Positions 1 through 10,665 of a stretch of 64,000 nt of DNA are shown here, piece by piece. Source of the DNA: Dugong dugon. Its lineage: Eukaryota; Chordata; Mammalia; Sirenia; Dugongidae. The notes below the pieces were generated by a model. That model searched no databases. It was not told where the DNA came from and saw only the letters and a list, made by a program, of their open reading frames with translations. The first letter of the stretch is position 1. Each line of letters starts with the position of its first letter. The translations under genes were made by a program, and so were the position numbers. The stretch spans positions 61,831,501 to 61,895,500 of the forward strand of contig CM057469.1 in assembly GCA_030035585.1 (NCBI GenBank). The letters are read 5' to 3'.

Positions 1-622
1 TCCATGATCTTTAGATTTTATATTTAGGTCTTTGATCCATTTTGAGTTAGTTTTTGTCCACGCTGTTAGGCATGGGTCTTGTTTCATTTTTTTGCAGATG
101 GATATCCAGTTATGCCAGCACCATTTGTTAAAGAGACCGTCTTTTCCCCAATTAATGGACTTTGAGCCTTTGTCAAATATCAGCTGCTGATAGGTGGATG
201 AATTTATGTCTGGATTTTCAATTCTGTTCCGTCGGTCAATGTATCTGTTGTTGTACCAGTACCAGGCTGTTGTGACTATTGTGGCGGTATAATAGTTTCT
301 AAAGTCAGGTAGTGTGAGGCCTCCCACTTTGTCTTCTTGAGAAATGCTTTACTTATCTGGGGACTCTTCCCTTTCCATATGAAGTTGGTGATTTGTTTCT
401 CCATCTCATTTAAAAAGGTCATTGGAATTTGGATTGGGATTGCACTCCTCTGTAGATTTCTTTGGGAAGGATTCTCATTTTCACAAGTCTTCCTACCCAT
501 GAGCAAGGTATGTTTTTCCACCTATGTAGGTCTCCTGGTTTCTTGCAGTAGTGTCTTGTAGTTTTCATTGTATAGGTCTTTTCCATCTCTGATTAGATGT
601 ATACATATTTTATCTTTTTAGG
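1..622 (-). mobile_element. L1 LINE fragment, antisense (ORF2 part)
   Basis: The complementary strand encodes typical L1 ORF2 C-terminal-half sequence (for example a short open stretch at 276-521). The fragment ends near 622, where intron sequence unique to the CFHR duplication begins. The same L1 with the same breakpoint is present in copy 2 (ending near 63136), so it inserted before the duplication. Confidence 0.88.
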
Positions 623-1204
623 GGTTATTTAAATACTACTTTTAAATACAATAATTTTAACAGCTAATATTTAAACACTCATTTTACCATTGTGTGAACA
701 CAGCTTTTTTTCCATGGAACTTCATGTTTTGCATATTTTATATAAAATCTTATTTTTTTGAATATTCAAAATGCAATTTTGTTCATACTATTTTCCTAAT
801 TTTCATGTTTTCCAGTATCACATCTTTTTGTTCCTTAATATTACTATGTTATTCTCCCAATGAATGTAGAGACAAGGCAGAAAGTGAAAAAGAGAGGATC
901 CTGACAGAGAAAGCAAAGGGGAGTACACTAAGGAGATAAAAGTCTTTTGCCTCCACTTCTGGAAAGCAACTCATAATAATCAAATGAGGAATAAAAATAC
1001 CAATTTTTTTTAATAGCTAAGAAACTCTTACAAATAAAAACTGCATTCTATTACAAAGATTGATGGAATTGCATATTTATTTTTCTTTCTTACGCATACA
1101 CTAATTTTTAAGTAACTAAATTTTACAATTTCTCTTTTGGAGATTGTAAAATGCAATACTTTTTAAATTCCATGTTACACATTATTCATCTTTTGGGTCT
1201 TTAG
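623..1204 (+). other. CFHR intron upstream of SCR2 (gene A)
   Basis: AT-rich intron with no gene. It is nearly identical to 63137-63721. It ends in a weak pyrimidine stretch and the AG acceptor at 1203-1204. Confidence 0.7.
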
Positions 1205-1383
1205 GACTGTGCTTTTTTCCTGTGGTGGAAAATGGGCGTTCTTCATCTTCAGGACAAATACATCTGGAAGGTGACACTGTGCAAATTTTATTTGACATGG
1301 GTTACAAACTTGCAAATATTCAGAGCAGCATTATATATGGACGGAAGATGACTGGTCCTCTCCTCCTAAATGCAACCCTCCAG
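1205..1383 (+). pseudogene. CFHR: Decayed SCR2-type sushi exon of gene A
   Basis: Homologous to the intact exon 63722-63898 and to human CFHR1/2/5 SCR2 (shared motifs [18 protein letters not shown]). Splice sites look intact (AG at 1203-1204, GT at 1384-1385). The exon is 179 bp against 177 bp in the intact copy: two extra bases near 1336-1348 shift the frame, so it ends in phase 0 instead of phase 1. The second and third cysteine codons are also changed, TGT to TTT (Phe) and TGT to TAT (Tyr). The first Cys survives; the fourth Cys codon is present but out of frame. If spliced in, the shifted frame meets a TGA at 26594-26596 in the next exon. Skipping this symmetric exon would keep the frame. 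Confidence 0.9.
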
Positions 1384-1782
1384 GTAAGTAAAATATTGTC
1401 CTGTAAGTGCCGGGTATGTTTTTGATGTTATAAAGAAATAACTAATTAAATATACACATCACTGCTTTCCTTGTTATTGTAATCTTTTCAGTCTATGGTT
1501 CCAGTTGTCCAAGTAGGTATACAAATCTGTGGCTAGTCACTAGAAAATCAATGTGTCTACTCTCATGAAATATAGATAATAATAGAAAACACTAGTCAAG
1601 AGTATGGTGAAAATCCTTGAAGGATATACTGATGTTTCAGTAACTCGAATTTAATGTGTATAGTGAGATCATGCAAAATAAGTTAAGATTACATAAAGAT
1701 AAAAATTTTAAATAGATTCATAGTCAAAATATTATATTTGTCGTTATATGACTAATTATCATACTTGTCATTTATCTTTATT
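1384..1782 (+). other. Intron, no feature
   Basis: AT-rich intron downstream of the SCR2-type exon. The first about 100 bases match the end of the window. Nothing else recognised. Confidence 0.6.
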
Positions 1783-1945
1783 AAAAAACCCATTGCCCCC
1801 AAATTGATTTCGATTCATAGTGACCCTAAAGGACAGAGTAGAACTGCCTCTTAGGGTTTCAGAGGAGCGTGCGGCTGGTGGATTTGAACTGCCAACCTTC
1901 TGGTTAGCAGCCAAATGCTTAACCACCTCACCACCAGGGCCGGTC
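1783..1945 (-). mobile_element. AfroSINE, short form, antisense
   Basis: Antisense order of the AfroSINE landmarks: ATTGCC tail, CATAGTGACCCTAAAGGACAG, AGTAGAACTGCC, TTTGAACTGCCAACC (tRNA-related part), TTAACCACCTCACCACCAGG head. The middle block of the long form is absent, as I recall for the HSP subfamily of hyraxes, sirenians and elephants. Confidence 0.88.
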
Positions 1946-1946
1946 A

Positions 1947-3800
1947 GAGTCCTACCAGTATTAATTCGTGGCATGTTTCCGGCGCCCCCTCGCCCCCATC
2001 ACCCTCCACTCCCCCCCTTCGCTCGCCCCCAAACACACACAAGGCACACATCTCCCAAGGGCGCCTCCGGCCTGCCAGAAGAGAGAGCAGAGCCAGACTC
2101 CAGAAAGGTCGGAAGAATTCACCGACCGGGGCACGTCCACACCCAGCCCCAGAAGAGCAAGACTGACACGTAAAACTAACCAAGGGGAAGAAGCCGTTCC
2201 GGAAGAGCCCCTCGGCGACAGACCGCCGGCGGGCAGCGGCGGAGGGCGCCCAGCGGACCTGGGGATATCGGGCAACCCACGAAGCCATGCACACTGGGGC
2301 GCGGCCCCGCATCGGAACCCGGACGGACGACGCGAAGAGTGCGGGCGGCGGAGGGGGCGGGCACCGGAAAGGAGGCGGCGCGGGAGGAAATCTGACGCGG
2401 TCAACCCACAGCGGTCGCGGAAGCCCTTGGACCCCTGAGCAACCACCGCGCGCTCGATGGTCGCACACCGTCTACCAGCCCTGCGGGCGCGGAGCCATGG
2501 CCCAGTCTGAGGACAAATCCCCGGGGAGTATGGTTTCGGTCCTGGACCGGGGGCCAAGCGGCACGACTGGTCGGATGGCGGGGGATCGATGGCTGCGAAG
2601 AGGCGGCGGTGCGCGGAAAGGACAGTGAGCTCTGAGAGGGTGGGGGCACGCGGACGACCTGGGGAAGCTTGAGAAACTGTTGGTCGCCAGGAAAACGCAC
2701 ACGAGGTCTCATCGCCAGAGCGTGGGGCACAAAGGCGACCCCGGGACGTCTGGAACGCCAGCTGGCCTCGGTAACCCCGAAAGTCTCCTACGCCCAGACC
2801 ACGCCACCGGGGCGCCGCACGACTATGGATGCGGCAGGCTGCTCCCCACCCTCGCGCCGGGGGCCCCCGTGTGCGTCTATCTATGCGGTCCAGGGGTACG
2901 TCACCGGGAACGCCCCGAGTGAGGAGGCCCTCGCCCGCACCCGCTGCTACAGCACGGGACAGAAGCGGGTGGACAGCTACACTGCGGCGTCTGGTGGGGG
3001 GTGGGACAGGCCCTGGCCTCCCGCCAGCGGGCGCGCGAGAGGAGAACCGCACACACGCAGGCAGCCCCAGCGCAGCAAGACAACACGGCCCAGCGAGACA
3101 CTCCCCGCCTAGGAGAGGGGAGGCGCGGGCCACGGTAGGCGTAGAGCGGCGCGCAACCCCATTGGCGGACCCTCCTGGGAAGGAGTGGGTCTCTGTCTAG
3201 GAGCCACGACCAGTGTTTTATGAGCAAGAGGAGGGGCGGTGGCTGACCTTGTACCCTAGGCAACCTCGAGGATCGCTAGAGAAGGCTTTCTAACCGAGGA
3301 CGTGTCGTCCCCACCTATGGACACCTGTTGGGCCCGCAAGGTGCTCGAGGAAGCCAAGTGGGTGGGACTGAGGTGCGGTTTGCGGTATTGGTGAGCACCG
3401 GCAGGGTAAAGCATCGCGAGCGTTTGCGGCCAGGACCGGAGCCTGCTGCCTCAGGCTACTGTGCCGCCTCGCGAACCACGTCCACCCTTCTCTTGTGCAT
3501 GGAGGGAACAGCACCGCAGCAGCAACAGAGGGCCCTGAAAGGTCGCACACTTTTTTCTTCTCACTAAAGCCAGATGCGGTGAAATGCAGGGTTTCTTGGG
3601 TACTCGGTCTCTGTAAACTTTGGAAAACTCTATGACACACGCGGTGCGAGCGGTTTATGTCAAAAAGAGCAGTGTATCCAGTGAGGCCCAACATCCCCAG
3701 ACTTCCTTTGTAGACGGTCCGCAGTCTAGGGCGGCCGGCGGGGATACATACTTAGAACATCTCTTGGGGCCCATCCGCGACTGAGCGATCTGAGCCCCCA
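1947..3800. other. CpG-rich, GC-rich island of unknown origin in gene A intron
   Basis: An abrupt 1.85-kb block of high GC with many CpG dinucleotides, in otherwise AT-rich DNA, bordered by AfroSINE pieces on both sides. It contains GC-box-like motifs (GGGCGG and GGGGCGGG near 2345-2362). Long open frames occur on several frames at once (a 390-codon one on the minus strand, 1961-3133), as expected from composition, and none resembles a protein family I know. No rRNA, tRNA or tandem repeat was recognised. It could be a CpG-island promoter, a retrocopied GC-rich 5' end, or a captured segment. Confidence 0.7.
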
Positions 3801-3807
3801 CGTGACA

Positions 3808-3858
3808 TCAACAGAGGACTGGTGGATTCGAACTGCTGACAGTTTGGTTAGCAGCCAT
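3808..3858 (-). mobile_element. AfroSINE fragment, antisense
   Basis: Short match to the tRNA-related part (GGTGGATTCGAACTGCTGAC, GTTTGGTTAGCAGCC) at the right border of the GC-rich block. Confidence 0.65.
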
Positions 3859-3859
3859 C

Positions 3860-4377
3860 CTCTCCAGTTCTAATTTACAATGACTCAAGTTTAAACTGTC
3901 CTTTAGGTAAACACTTAAATTAAGTAACAGAAAATAACTATTTTCAGAATTTTCTTTCAGAATTACGGAAGAAACAATATAGCTACAAACAGAAGTATGA
4001 AAAAGAAGAGAGCAAGGCTAATGATAGTAAATCTGACAGTGTGACGGGCGGGTAACAGGCACATCAGAAGCAAGTGAGAGGAAGAACAAGATTTTAAGAA
4101 ATCATTTGCCAAAGTAACAGAACACCATTAGACCTAATCTGAATGATATCTAACACTAGTGTTGTATTTTACTATTAAAAACTTATGTGTGTGTGCTCAT
4201 ATATAATATCTGAACTAATTATTACCAGTATGTTTTCATCTTAGTGGAGAAATATGATACTAATCAGTATGGGAGAACATGGTAAAATTTGTTTTTCAGA
4301 ATGCTCACTTTGGCAGAGTGGTGATGGACTGGAATGAAATTCAGGAGACAAGTTTAGAGACCACTGCAACAGGAGCA
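3860..4377. other. Intron, no gene recognised
   Basis: AT-rich, no coding or repeat signature that I can name. Confidence 0.5.
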
Positions 4378-4590
4378 AAGTCCCTGGGTGGTGCATACAG
4401 TTAATACACTTGGCTGCTAACCAAAAGGTTGTAGGTTAGAGTCTACCCAGAAGAGCTCGCAAGAAAGGCCTGGTGATCTACTTCTGAAAAATCAGCCATC
4501 GAAAGCCTTATGGAGCATAATTCTTCTCTGATACACATGAGGTAGCCATGAGTCATAGTTGACTCCACTGGCAACTGGTATCATTGCATT
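4378..4590 (+). mobile_element. AfroSINE, long form
   Basis: Sense landmarks in order: TCCCTGGGTGGTGCA, GGCTGCTAACCAAAAGG, AGAAAGGCCTGGTGATCTAC, AGTTGACTCCACTGGCAACTGG. Confidence 0.9.
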
Positions 4591-4612
4591 AAACTTCGGC
4601 TATGGCTTAGAA

Positions 4613-4775
4613 AGGAAACCGTGGTGATGTGGTTAAGACCTACGCTGCCAACCAAAGGGTCATGGTTCATATCCACCAGCCGCTTCTTGGAAACCCTATG
4701 GGGCAGTTCAACTCTGTCCTGTAGGGTCACTATGAGTTGGAATCGACTCCATGGCATACAACAACGACTCCTGCC
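4613..4775 (+). mobile_element. AfroSINE, short form
   Basis: GGAAACCGTGGTGATGTGGTTAAG head, then CCAACCAAAGGGTCATGG, then directly TTGGAAACCCTATGGGGCAG and TATGAGTTGGAATCGACTCC, without the middle AAAGACCTGGCGATC block of the long form. Confidence 0.9.
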
Positions 4776-4799
4776 ATGAATCCAAAAACCAAACCTGAG

Positions 4800-4860
4800 C
4801 GCCTAGTGGATTGCCAGTCTTCTGGTTAGCAACCTGAACTCTTAACCACCGGGGCAGGAG
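4800..4860 (-). mobile_element. AfroSINE fragment, antisense
   Basis: GGATTGCCAGTCTTCTGGTTAGCAACC and CTCTTAACCACCGGGGCAGGA correspond to the head half of an antisense AfroSINE. The tail half is missing. Confidence 0.7.
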
Positions 4861-6077
4861 TAGGGGGTGGTATAAAAACTTTCTGCTTGACTGCTGAAGC
4901 TGAGTGGTGGTGTGGCTTTTTCACTGGTGTTTGGCTAAAATATGGTGAACGTTAACACACACGTTTTCTGTTAGTCGGCCCTTTTCCTTACTGTCGACTA
5001 GGGGAACGAGTTTTCTTATAACTTTTCTGTCTGCTTCTTGGAGGCTCCAGTTTGAAGACTTCTGCTCCACCCTGTCCAGGTTGTAGGGGAGGCAATAAGG
5101 AGATGCAGAGGTGCCTAAGCAGTCTTCCCCCTGCTTTCCTCCTTTCAGAGTCTTCTCATGCTTCTTTGTTGTGTTAGGTGCATGGTTTTTAGTTGTGAGA
5201 GAAAGGACCTGGGAGGAATGGAGGTACTCCATCTAGGCTTCGATAAGTTCTTACAAAGTTGTAAAACACTTTCTCAGTGTTTCTAATGTTTTAAATTACT
5301 GTTTGCATATGGAATAGTTTTAGTATTTCTAAATTTACCCATGAATTTATAACCAACTGCAAGAGAATTCTTAATGTTCTAACAATGTTTTAAATATCAA
5401 GAAAATAACAATTTTCCCGTGGATTTTTAAGATTTCTTTGCATAATTTTAGCCCGAACCATTATTTTTATGGTCCCACACGACCATACATAGAGAGGACT
5501 GCCTATAATGAATTCCGTTTTGGTAGGCATTTAATTTTGTTATGGATCAACTTGATCCTTTAAAGGCTTATTTTTAAGCTTTATTAAAGCTGGCTTTAGG
5601 AGTGTTTACTCCAGGATGAGTTTTTTCAGAATACTAATAAGGCCACTTCTGTAATTTCTGCTCATGATATTGAAAGGGGTCTTTCCTTTCTGACTGGTCA
5701 AATGTGCGTGTCTCCCTGTTTTGTGTGTTTGCTAGAAATTGGTGACTTTATTGTTCTCTGGTAGTTACTCTCTGCCCGTATTTTCCTGGAGTTTTGCCCT
5801 ACGCATTTACAGCACGTTAGTGTTCAGTCAGACTCTAAAGGCTTGCAAAGCAGATTTGTAGAGAATTTTCACTCCATAGTTTCTTCTTCTTTGTCTCGCT
5901 ATCTTGGAAATTCTAGTAACCTCAGCTTGTTTGCACACTGATTTTTATTGATTCTGTTGAGCAAGACTGCCATTCTCTGCCTGGGTTCTTCATTCCTGTA
6001 GTTTTGTCTGGAAAATGTCTCCAAGCTTGAAACCAATTTGATAAACAGGCTTACCTCATTTGTCTCTTTCACTCTGA
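4861..6077. other. Intron; no gene, possibly old unclassified repeats
   Basis: No supported coding sequence. The stretch about 5480-6060 reads like an old interspersed element, and a loosely similar passage (cagtcagt motif with similar context) occurs at about 54380-54560, but I cannot classify it. Confidence 0.4.
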
Positions 6078-6760
6078 GATAATAGTGTCAAATAAAAACA
6101 AATCCAGACTTAGATAAAGAGGTACTTTATTCAGAAAGAATATTGCAATAGGGAGATTTCTCTGATCTCAGAAATTTCCAAGCATCTCAAAATAGAAAAA
6201 AAAAATACTTCTTATATAGGGAGGAGTAAAAAGAGATAGCAGGAACTTTGTGGAGGAGAGGGCATGGTTTGGTGGTGTGCACCTGCCAAAATCAGAGTGC
6301 TTCAACAGGAAAAGTTTTTCTTTGTGATTGGCTGATTCTCAGAATGAGCTATCAAGGGAGGGTGTTCTGCACATTAGTGATTTAGTGCTTTTTTATGCAT
6401 GGAGGTAAGCCAAATTTTAGGGGTCTTTGGAGAGGAGAGTGAGTCCTGGGTGGTGGAAATGATTGATTTACTTAGCTGCTAACCAAAAGGCTGGCAGTTC
6501 GAGTCCACTCAGAGGTGCCTTGGAAGTATGGCCTGGCGATCAGCTTTTGAAAAATCAACTATTGATAACTCTAGAGCACAGTTCTACTGTGACACACGTA
6601 TTGCTGTGAGTCAGAGTTAACCCAGTGTCAACTGGTTTTTGGTTGGAAAGGAGAGAAGCTTGACTGAAGTTTGGTCAAGACAAAACAAGAATAAGAAATG
6701 AGCAATTGTGAACATATAGGCAGTAGTCAGGCGTTGCCTGATTCCCAATATTTTCATATA
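6078..6760 (-). mobile_element. Possible ERV LTR, antisense, interrupted by AfroSINE
   Basis: AAAGAGGTACTTTATTCAGAAAG followed by purine-rich sequence and TGTGATTGGCTGATTCTCAG resembles an antisense class I LTR (polyadenylation region, CCAAT-like box). Ends are not defined. An AfroSINE splits it at 6443-6645. Confidence 0.4.
6443..6645 (+). mobile_element. AfroSINE, long form
   Basis: AGTCCTGGGTGGTGGAAATG head, GCTGCTAACCAAAAGGCTGG, GTTCGAGTCCACTCAGAGG, GGCCTGGCGATCAGC and a tail ending in GTCAACTGGTTTTTGG. Confidence 0.88.
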
Positions 6761-7034
6761 TTTGGTTTTGTTTCCTCATTATTTATGGCTGGAACTCTCT
6801 GTTTTTCTTGATTATTCTTGCCTGATATTAATTTTATTACCACTTTTCAAACAATTATTTTTACCTTTATTTTCTCTACACTTTGCTGTTTGATTTCTGC
6901 TCATATATTTATATATATATATATATTTCTACTTAGGCTTCTTTTTCTTTTTTTTTTAAACAATATTTTATGTTGTTTTTGGTGAAAGTTTCTGCAATAA
7001 ATTAAGATCCTATTTATCAATTTCTATAAAAATT

Positions 7035-7710
7035 GTGATTAGGGATCATGGCCTTGATGGGAGAACTTGCTGGATTAATGGTAGGTGATGTGTACACCAA
7101 TGTTCAAGTCCAAAATCTATCCAGTGTTGTCCAAGTAGTCAGTACCGATTCAGGACAAAGTCTGTTAGCCTTACAGAGATCCCTGGATTCGTTGGCCTGT
7201 GTAGTCATGGGCCACTGAGTCACACTGGACTACCTCCTGGCTGAACAGGGAGGTACCTGCACAGTCACAGATACTTCCTGCTGTGTGTACATTAATGTTT
7301 CTGGGAACGTAGTACTCCGGGCTCAGAAAATCCTTAATCATGCTAAGTGGCTAAGGACAGCCCATACACAAATGGGTAACAATATTTGGAATCAAATCAA
7401 AGGATATTTACCTTCCATAACCTGGTTCTTTCCCTTTTTAGGACCCTAAAGAACTATCCTTGTACAGCTTTTATTTGGTCCCTGCTTGCTCAAAGCGCTG
7501 ATTAAGTTAATGTCTTCTCAACTCCAGCAGTTCCAAGTCAAATTAATAATGATGGGAGAGTTCCAGCCCATTCCTGGGTCTGAGTCCAATAGCCCCAACA
7601 AAACTTTAGACCAGATGGGGGAGATTTCTACTCTGCTAGGCAGGCCAACAACCCATTGTGAGCTTGAAGAAGTTACAGAAGAAGAGACCTCTGCCCCTAC
7701 AAGCTCATAA
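7035..7710 (+). pseudogene. Endogenous retrovirus env (transmembrane subunit) remnant
   Basis: Frame 1 reads as the C-terminal half of a gammaretrovirus-type Env: a GE-rich fusion-adjacent helix, a heptad-repeat region, a LLAEQGGTC segment and a CX6CC motif at 7258-7284, then a hydrophobic membrane-spanning stretch. The reading frame is broken by a TGA at 7216-7218 and a TAA at 7447-7449, and no surface subunit precedes it. The last open stretch runs 7486-7710. This is a class I ERV fossil, not functional. Purine-rich sequence near 7735-7770 may be its polypurine tract. No flanking LTR pair was resolved. Confidence 0.8.
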
Positions 7711-7904
7711 AGAAGTATGAGTATGAAATCTTTCAGAGGGGAACAAGATAGGGAAGGGAAAAAGGGACTGAGCCCCTAGGCAAAGAACCCTGAACTAAAA
7801 ACATGTGCTTAAGTAAAGACACAAAACCCATTATCTTGGAACGTGCAATAGAGAACAACCAAAAAAAAAAAAGTTTCAGTGACATTAGTTAGATTTTTCA
7901 CAAT

Positions 7905-9189
7905 GTGTCAGTGTTCTCTTTAATTGCATTCTGGTTGTTCTGTTTCCAGTCCTTCATTTTCTCTGCCCCTTTGTATTCTCATCTTTGCATTAGAGTAATT
8001 GTTGGCCTTTTGATCTCATATAGATGGTTTTTTAATGGAACATCGTTCTCATGGGTAAAATAGCCTTTATTTTCTGTGCTGATTTGTAATTTTGTTAAAA
8101 GATGACCTTAGGTGATAGTTAAAGGTTTAAAGAATATCTCAGGGTGATAGTTTCAAGAAGTCCTCTAGTCTCAACTAATCCAGTAAGTCTGGACTTTGTA
8201 AGAATTTGAGTTCTGCATTTTTCTCCTGTTCTGTTAGCATCCATCTGTTGTGGTCTTGATCAGCATAGTCAGTAGTGGTAACCAGGCATAATCTAGTTCT
8301 GGTCTCAGGGTACATGAGGCTGTGACTTTTGTAGGCTTTCAGCTCTGTAGACTAGTTGCTTCTTTGAGACTTTGGATTCCTTCTTCTTTCTTTTGCTCCT
8401 GATAAGCAGAGACCAGTAGTGGTATCTCAGATGACTTCTCACAGGCTTTTGAGACTCAGACACTACTCATCTCTCTAGGATGCAGAACATGAGCTTTGTG
8501 GGCTATATTATGCCAATTGACTGACTTATTCCTTGAGACTAATGTTCTAAGCCTTCAAACCCAGGGAACCAACATTCCAAGATGTTTGGTTATGTCTGAG
8601 AAGTATCTGTAACTGTGTCCTCTGTGAATTTATATGCATGTACACACATATCTGTACATATACATACATGTAGATGCTTCTATCTGTGCACGTGTCTACA
8701 CACCTGCCCTTAGCTGTACACATATATGCCTATACACGTACATATGTGACCATACACTTGTTTTTGGTTATTGGTGTTGTTGCAAAATTATATATCTCAT
8801 ATTCTTTAGCATGAACATTCTTTTGTGCACTTCTTGGTGGCATCATTACTTCGGTCAAAGTGTGCTCATTACACCCACATTCTGTACTTTTCCCATCACC
8901 AGAAATAACAAGTATCTATGATCTAGAGATTTATTTTCCACTCCTCCCCCACCCCAACTCTGGTAACCACCAATGAACATTGGTCTCTGTATATGAATCT
9001 ATTCTTGTCTTCTTACAAAAGTGTGTCATACAGTATTTGTTCTTATGTGATTGACTTATTTCACTTAACATTATGTCCTCCAGATCCATCCATGTTAGTT
9101 TATGATTTGTAGACTCCTCATTGTTTTTTATGGCTGCATAGTATTCCATTGTGTATACATACCACATTTTGCTTACCTGTTCATTCATT
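7905..9189 (-). mobile_element. Old L1 (L1M-type) 3' end, antisense
   Basis: Contains the antisense 3' untranslated pattern of older mammalian L1 (ATTATGCCAATTGACTGAC) and the ORF2 end (TAGTATTCCATTGTGTATACATA). It continues after the LTR insertion at 9711. A CA/CATA-rich low-complexity tract lies at about 8630-8760. Confidence 0.75.
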
Positions 9190-9710
9190 GTTATCTGGTT
9201 ATCTAGTGCTGCTATAACAGAAATACTACAAGCGGATGGCTTTAAGAAACAAGTTTATTCTCTCGCAGTCTAGTAGGCTAGAAGTCTGAATTCAGAGCAT
9301 TAGCTCCAGGGGAAGGCTTTCTCTCTCTGTCAGCTCTGGAGGAAGGTCCTTGTGATAGATCTTTTCTTGGTCCCTGAGTTTCTCTGTGCAGAAACCTTGG
9401 GTCCAAAGGACACACTCTGCTCCTGGCAGTGTTTTCTTGGTGGTATGAGGTCCCCCTGTCTCTCTACTCACTTCTCCCTTTTATTCCTCAAAGAGATTGA
9501 CTTAAGGCACAGCATAATCTTGTATCTTGAGTCCTGCCTCATTAACATAACGGCCACTAAACTTGTCTCATTAATATCATAGCCGTAGGATTTACAACAC
9601 ATAGGAAATCACATTCAGATAACAAAATGGTCGACAGTCACACAGTACTGAGAATCATAGCCTAGCCAAGCTGACACATATTTTTGGGGGACACAATTCA
9701 ATCCATGAGA
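9190..9710 (-). mobile_element. Solo LTR of ERVL-MaLR (MLT/MST-like), antisense
   Basis: Antisense copy of a roughly 515-bp LTR found seven more times in whole or part in this window: starts TTATCTAGTGCTGCTATAAC, contains GAGATTGACTTAAG and CTCATTAACATAACGGCC, ends ACACAATTCAATCCATGA. It interrupts the old L1 (7905-9189 and 9711-9800). Confidence 0.82.
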
Positions 9711-9800
9711 GGCACATGGGCTGTTTCCAGTTTTTTGCTTCAATGAACTTAGATGTGCATATGTATGCCTGTGTCTCTTTTATTAAGTGTTATAATTACC
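9711..9800 (-). mobile_element. Old L1, continuation after LTR
   Basis: GGCACATGGGCTGTTTCCAG continues the antisense L1 ORF2 text that breaks off at 9189. Confidence 0.65.
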
Positions 9801-10462
9801 AAATACAAATACAGCCTGATCTGATCTAATAGTCAAAGTATTAGAGATTAGGAAATTTAAAGCTCATTTTACTCTCCTGGGTTCTAGTCACTACAAATAT
9901 ATACAAGGATCACTATGTAAATGGAGGTTAGAATTGCAGCTTGGTTAATGAACAGACCCTTATCCAATAACCAGGCAACTGCAGAAATCTCTGGTAAAAG
10001 CTGAAGTAGAGAACATGATGGAGATATATCTCCCGCTTCCCTGCCAATCACGATTTGTTGTGGTCTTAGTCTTACAGAAAAGAGGCAGAAATAAGAAAGG
10101 GAGAGCTCTGCCCTTTCTTACTCATTCATAAAGCAAACAGTGTAAAGGAGAAAACTGTAGATCCTGTTTTCCTGTTTGAGCTAGTAACCCCAATCTCTGT
10201 TCATCCTGGAAATAAAAGAATAAAAGACCAATCAGAAGTCTTTCCAGTCCCAAAGTGAGAAGTGGAGAGAGAGACGCAAAGCAATCCTGTTTCAAAAAGA
10301 GAATGGAAGATTTTTCATCAGTGGAAATTAGGGGAAGGGATAAATGCTTCATTTAGAGATGCTCTAGAGTACATCTACATGAGAATCAGCTGAGGTGCTT
10401 GTTAACTGAAATTCGTGGCTACTGAAGGAGACTTATTTTATCAGCATCTCTGAAGGTGAGGG
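9801..10462. other. Intron, no feature
   Basis: No gene or nameable repeat seen. Confidence 0.45.
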
Positions 10463-10665
10463 GATAAACCCACTTGCCTTCGAGTTGATTCCAACTCATA
10501 GCGATCCTTTAGGACAGAGTAGAACTGCCCCGTATGGTTTCCAAGGCTGTATCTTTACAGAAACAGACTGCCACATATTTCTCCAATGGAATGGCTGGTG
10601 ATTTTGAACCACTGACTTGTCAATGAGCAGCCAAGCGCTTAACCACTGTGCCACCATGGCTTCTT
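10463..10665 (-). mobile_element. AfroSINE, long form, antisense
   Basis: GAGTTGATTCCAACTCATAGCG, AGTAGAACTGCCCCGTATGG, middle block, then GCGCTTAACCACTGTGCCACCATGG. Confidence 0.9.

Larger units (their letters stand above)
1..1481 (+). repeat. Segmental duplication, copy 1 (partner 62505-64000)
   Basis: The first 1.48 kb aligns by eye almost base for base with about 62505-64000: same L1 fragment, same intron, same sushi exon, same donor and downstream intron. Small indels shift the offset from 62504 at the left edge to 62517 at the exon. The copy is in direct orientation. It continues beyond both window ends, so its true length is unknown. Confidence 0.93.

Noticed and set aside
1961-3133. 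390-codon open frame on the minus strand in the CpG-rich island
   Set aside because: Several overlapping long frames exist on both strands, as GC-rich DNA has few stops. The translation is Arg/Pro/Gly/Ala-rich with no domain or family resemblance.
8630-8760. CATA/CA-rich repeats as a possible array
   Set aside because: Low-complexity drift without regular spacers. There is no CRISPR in this eukaryotic sequence.
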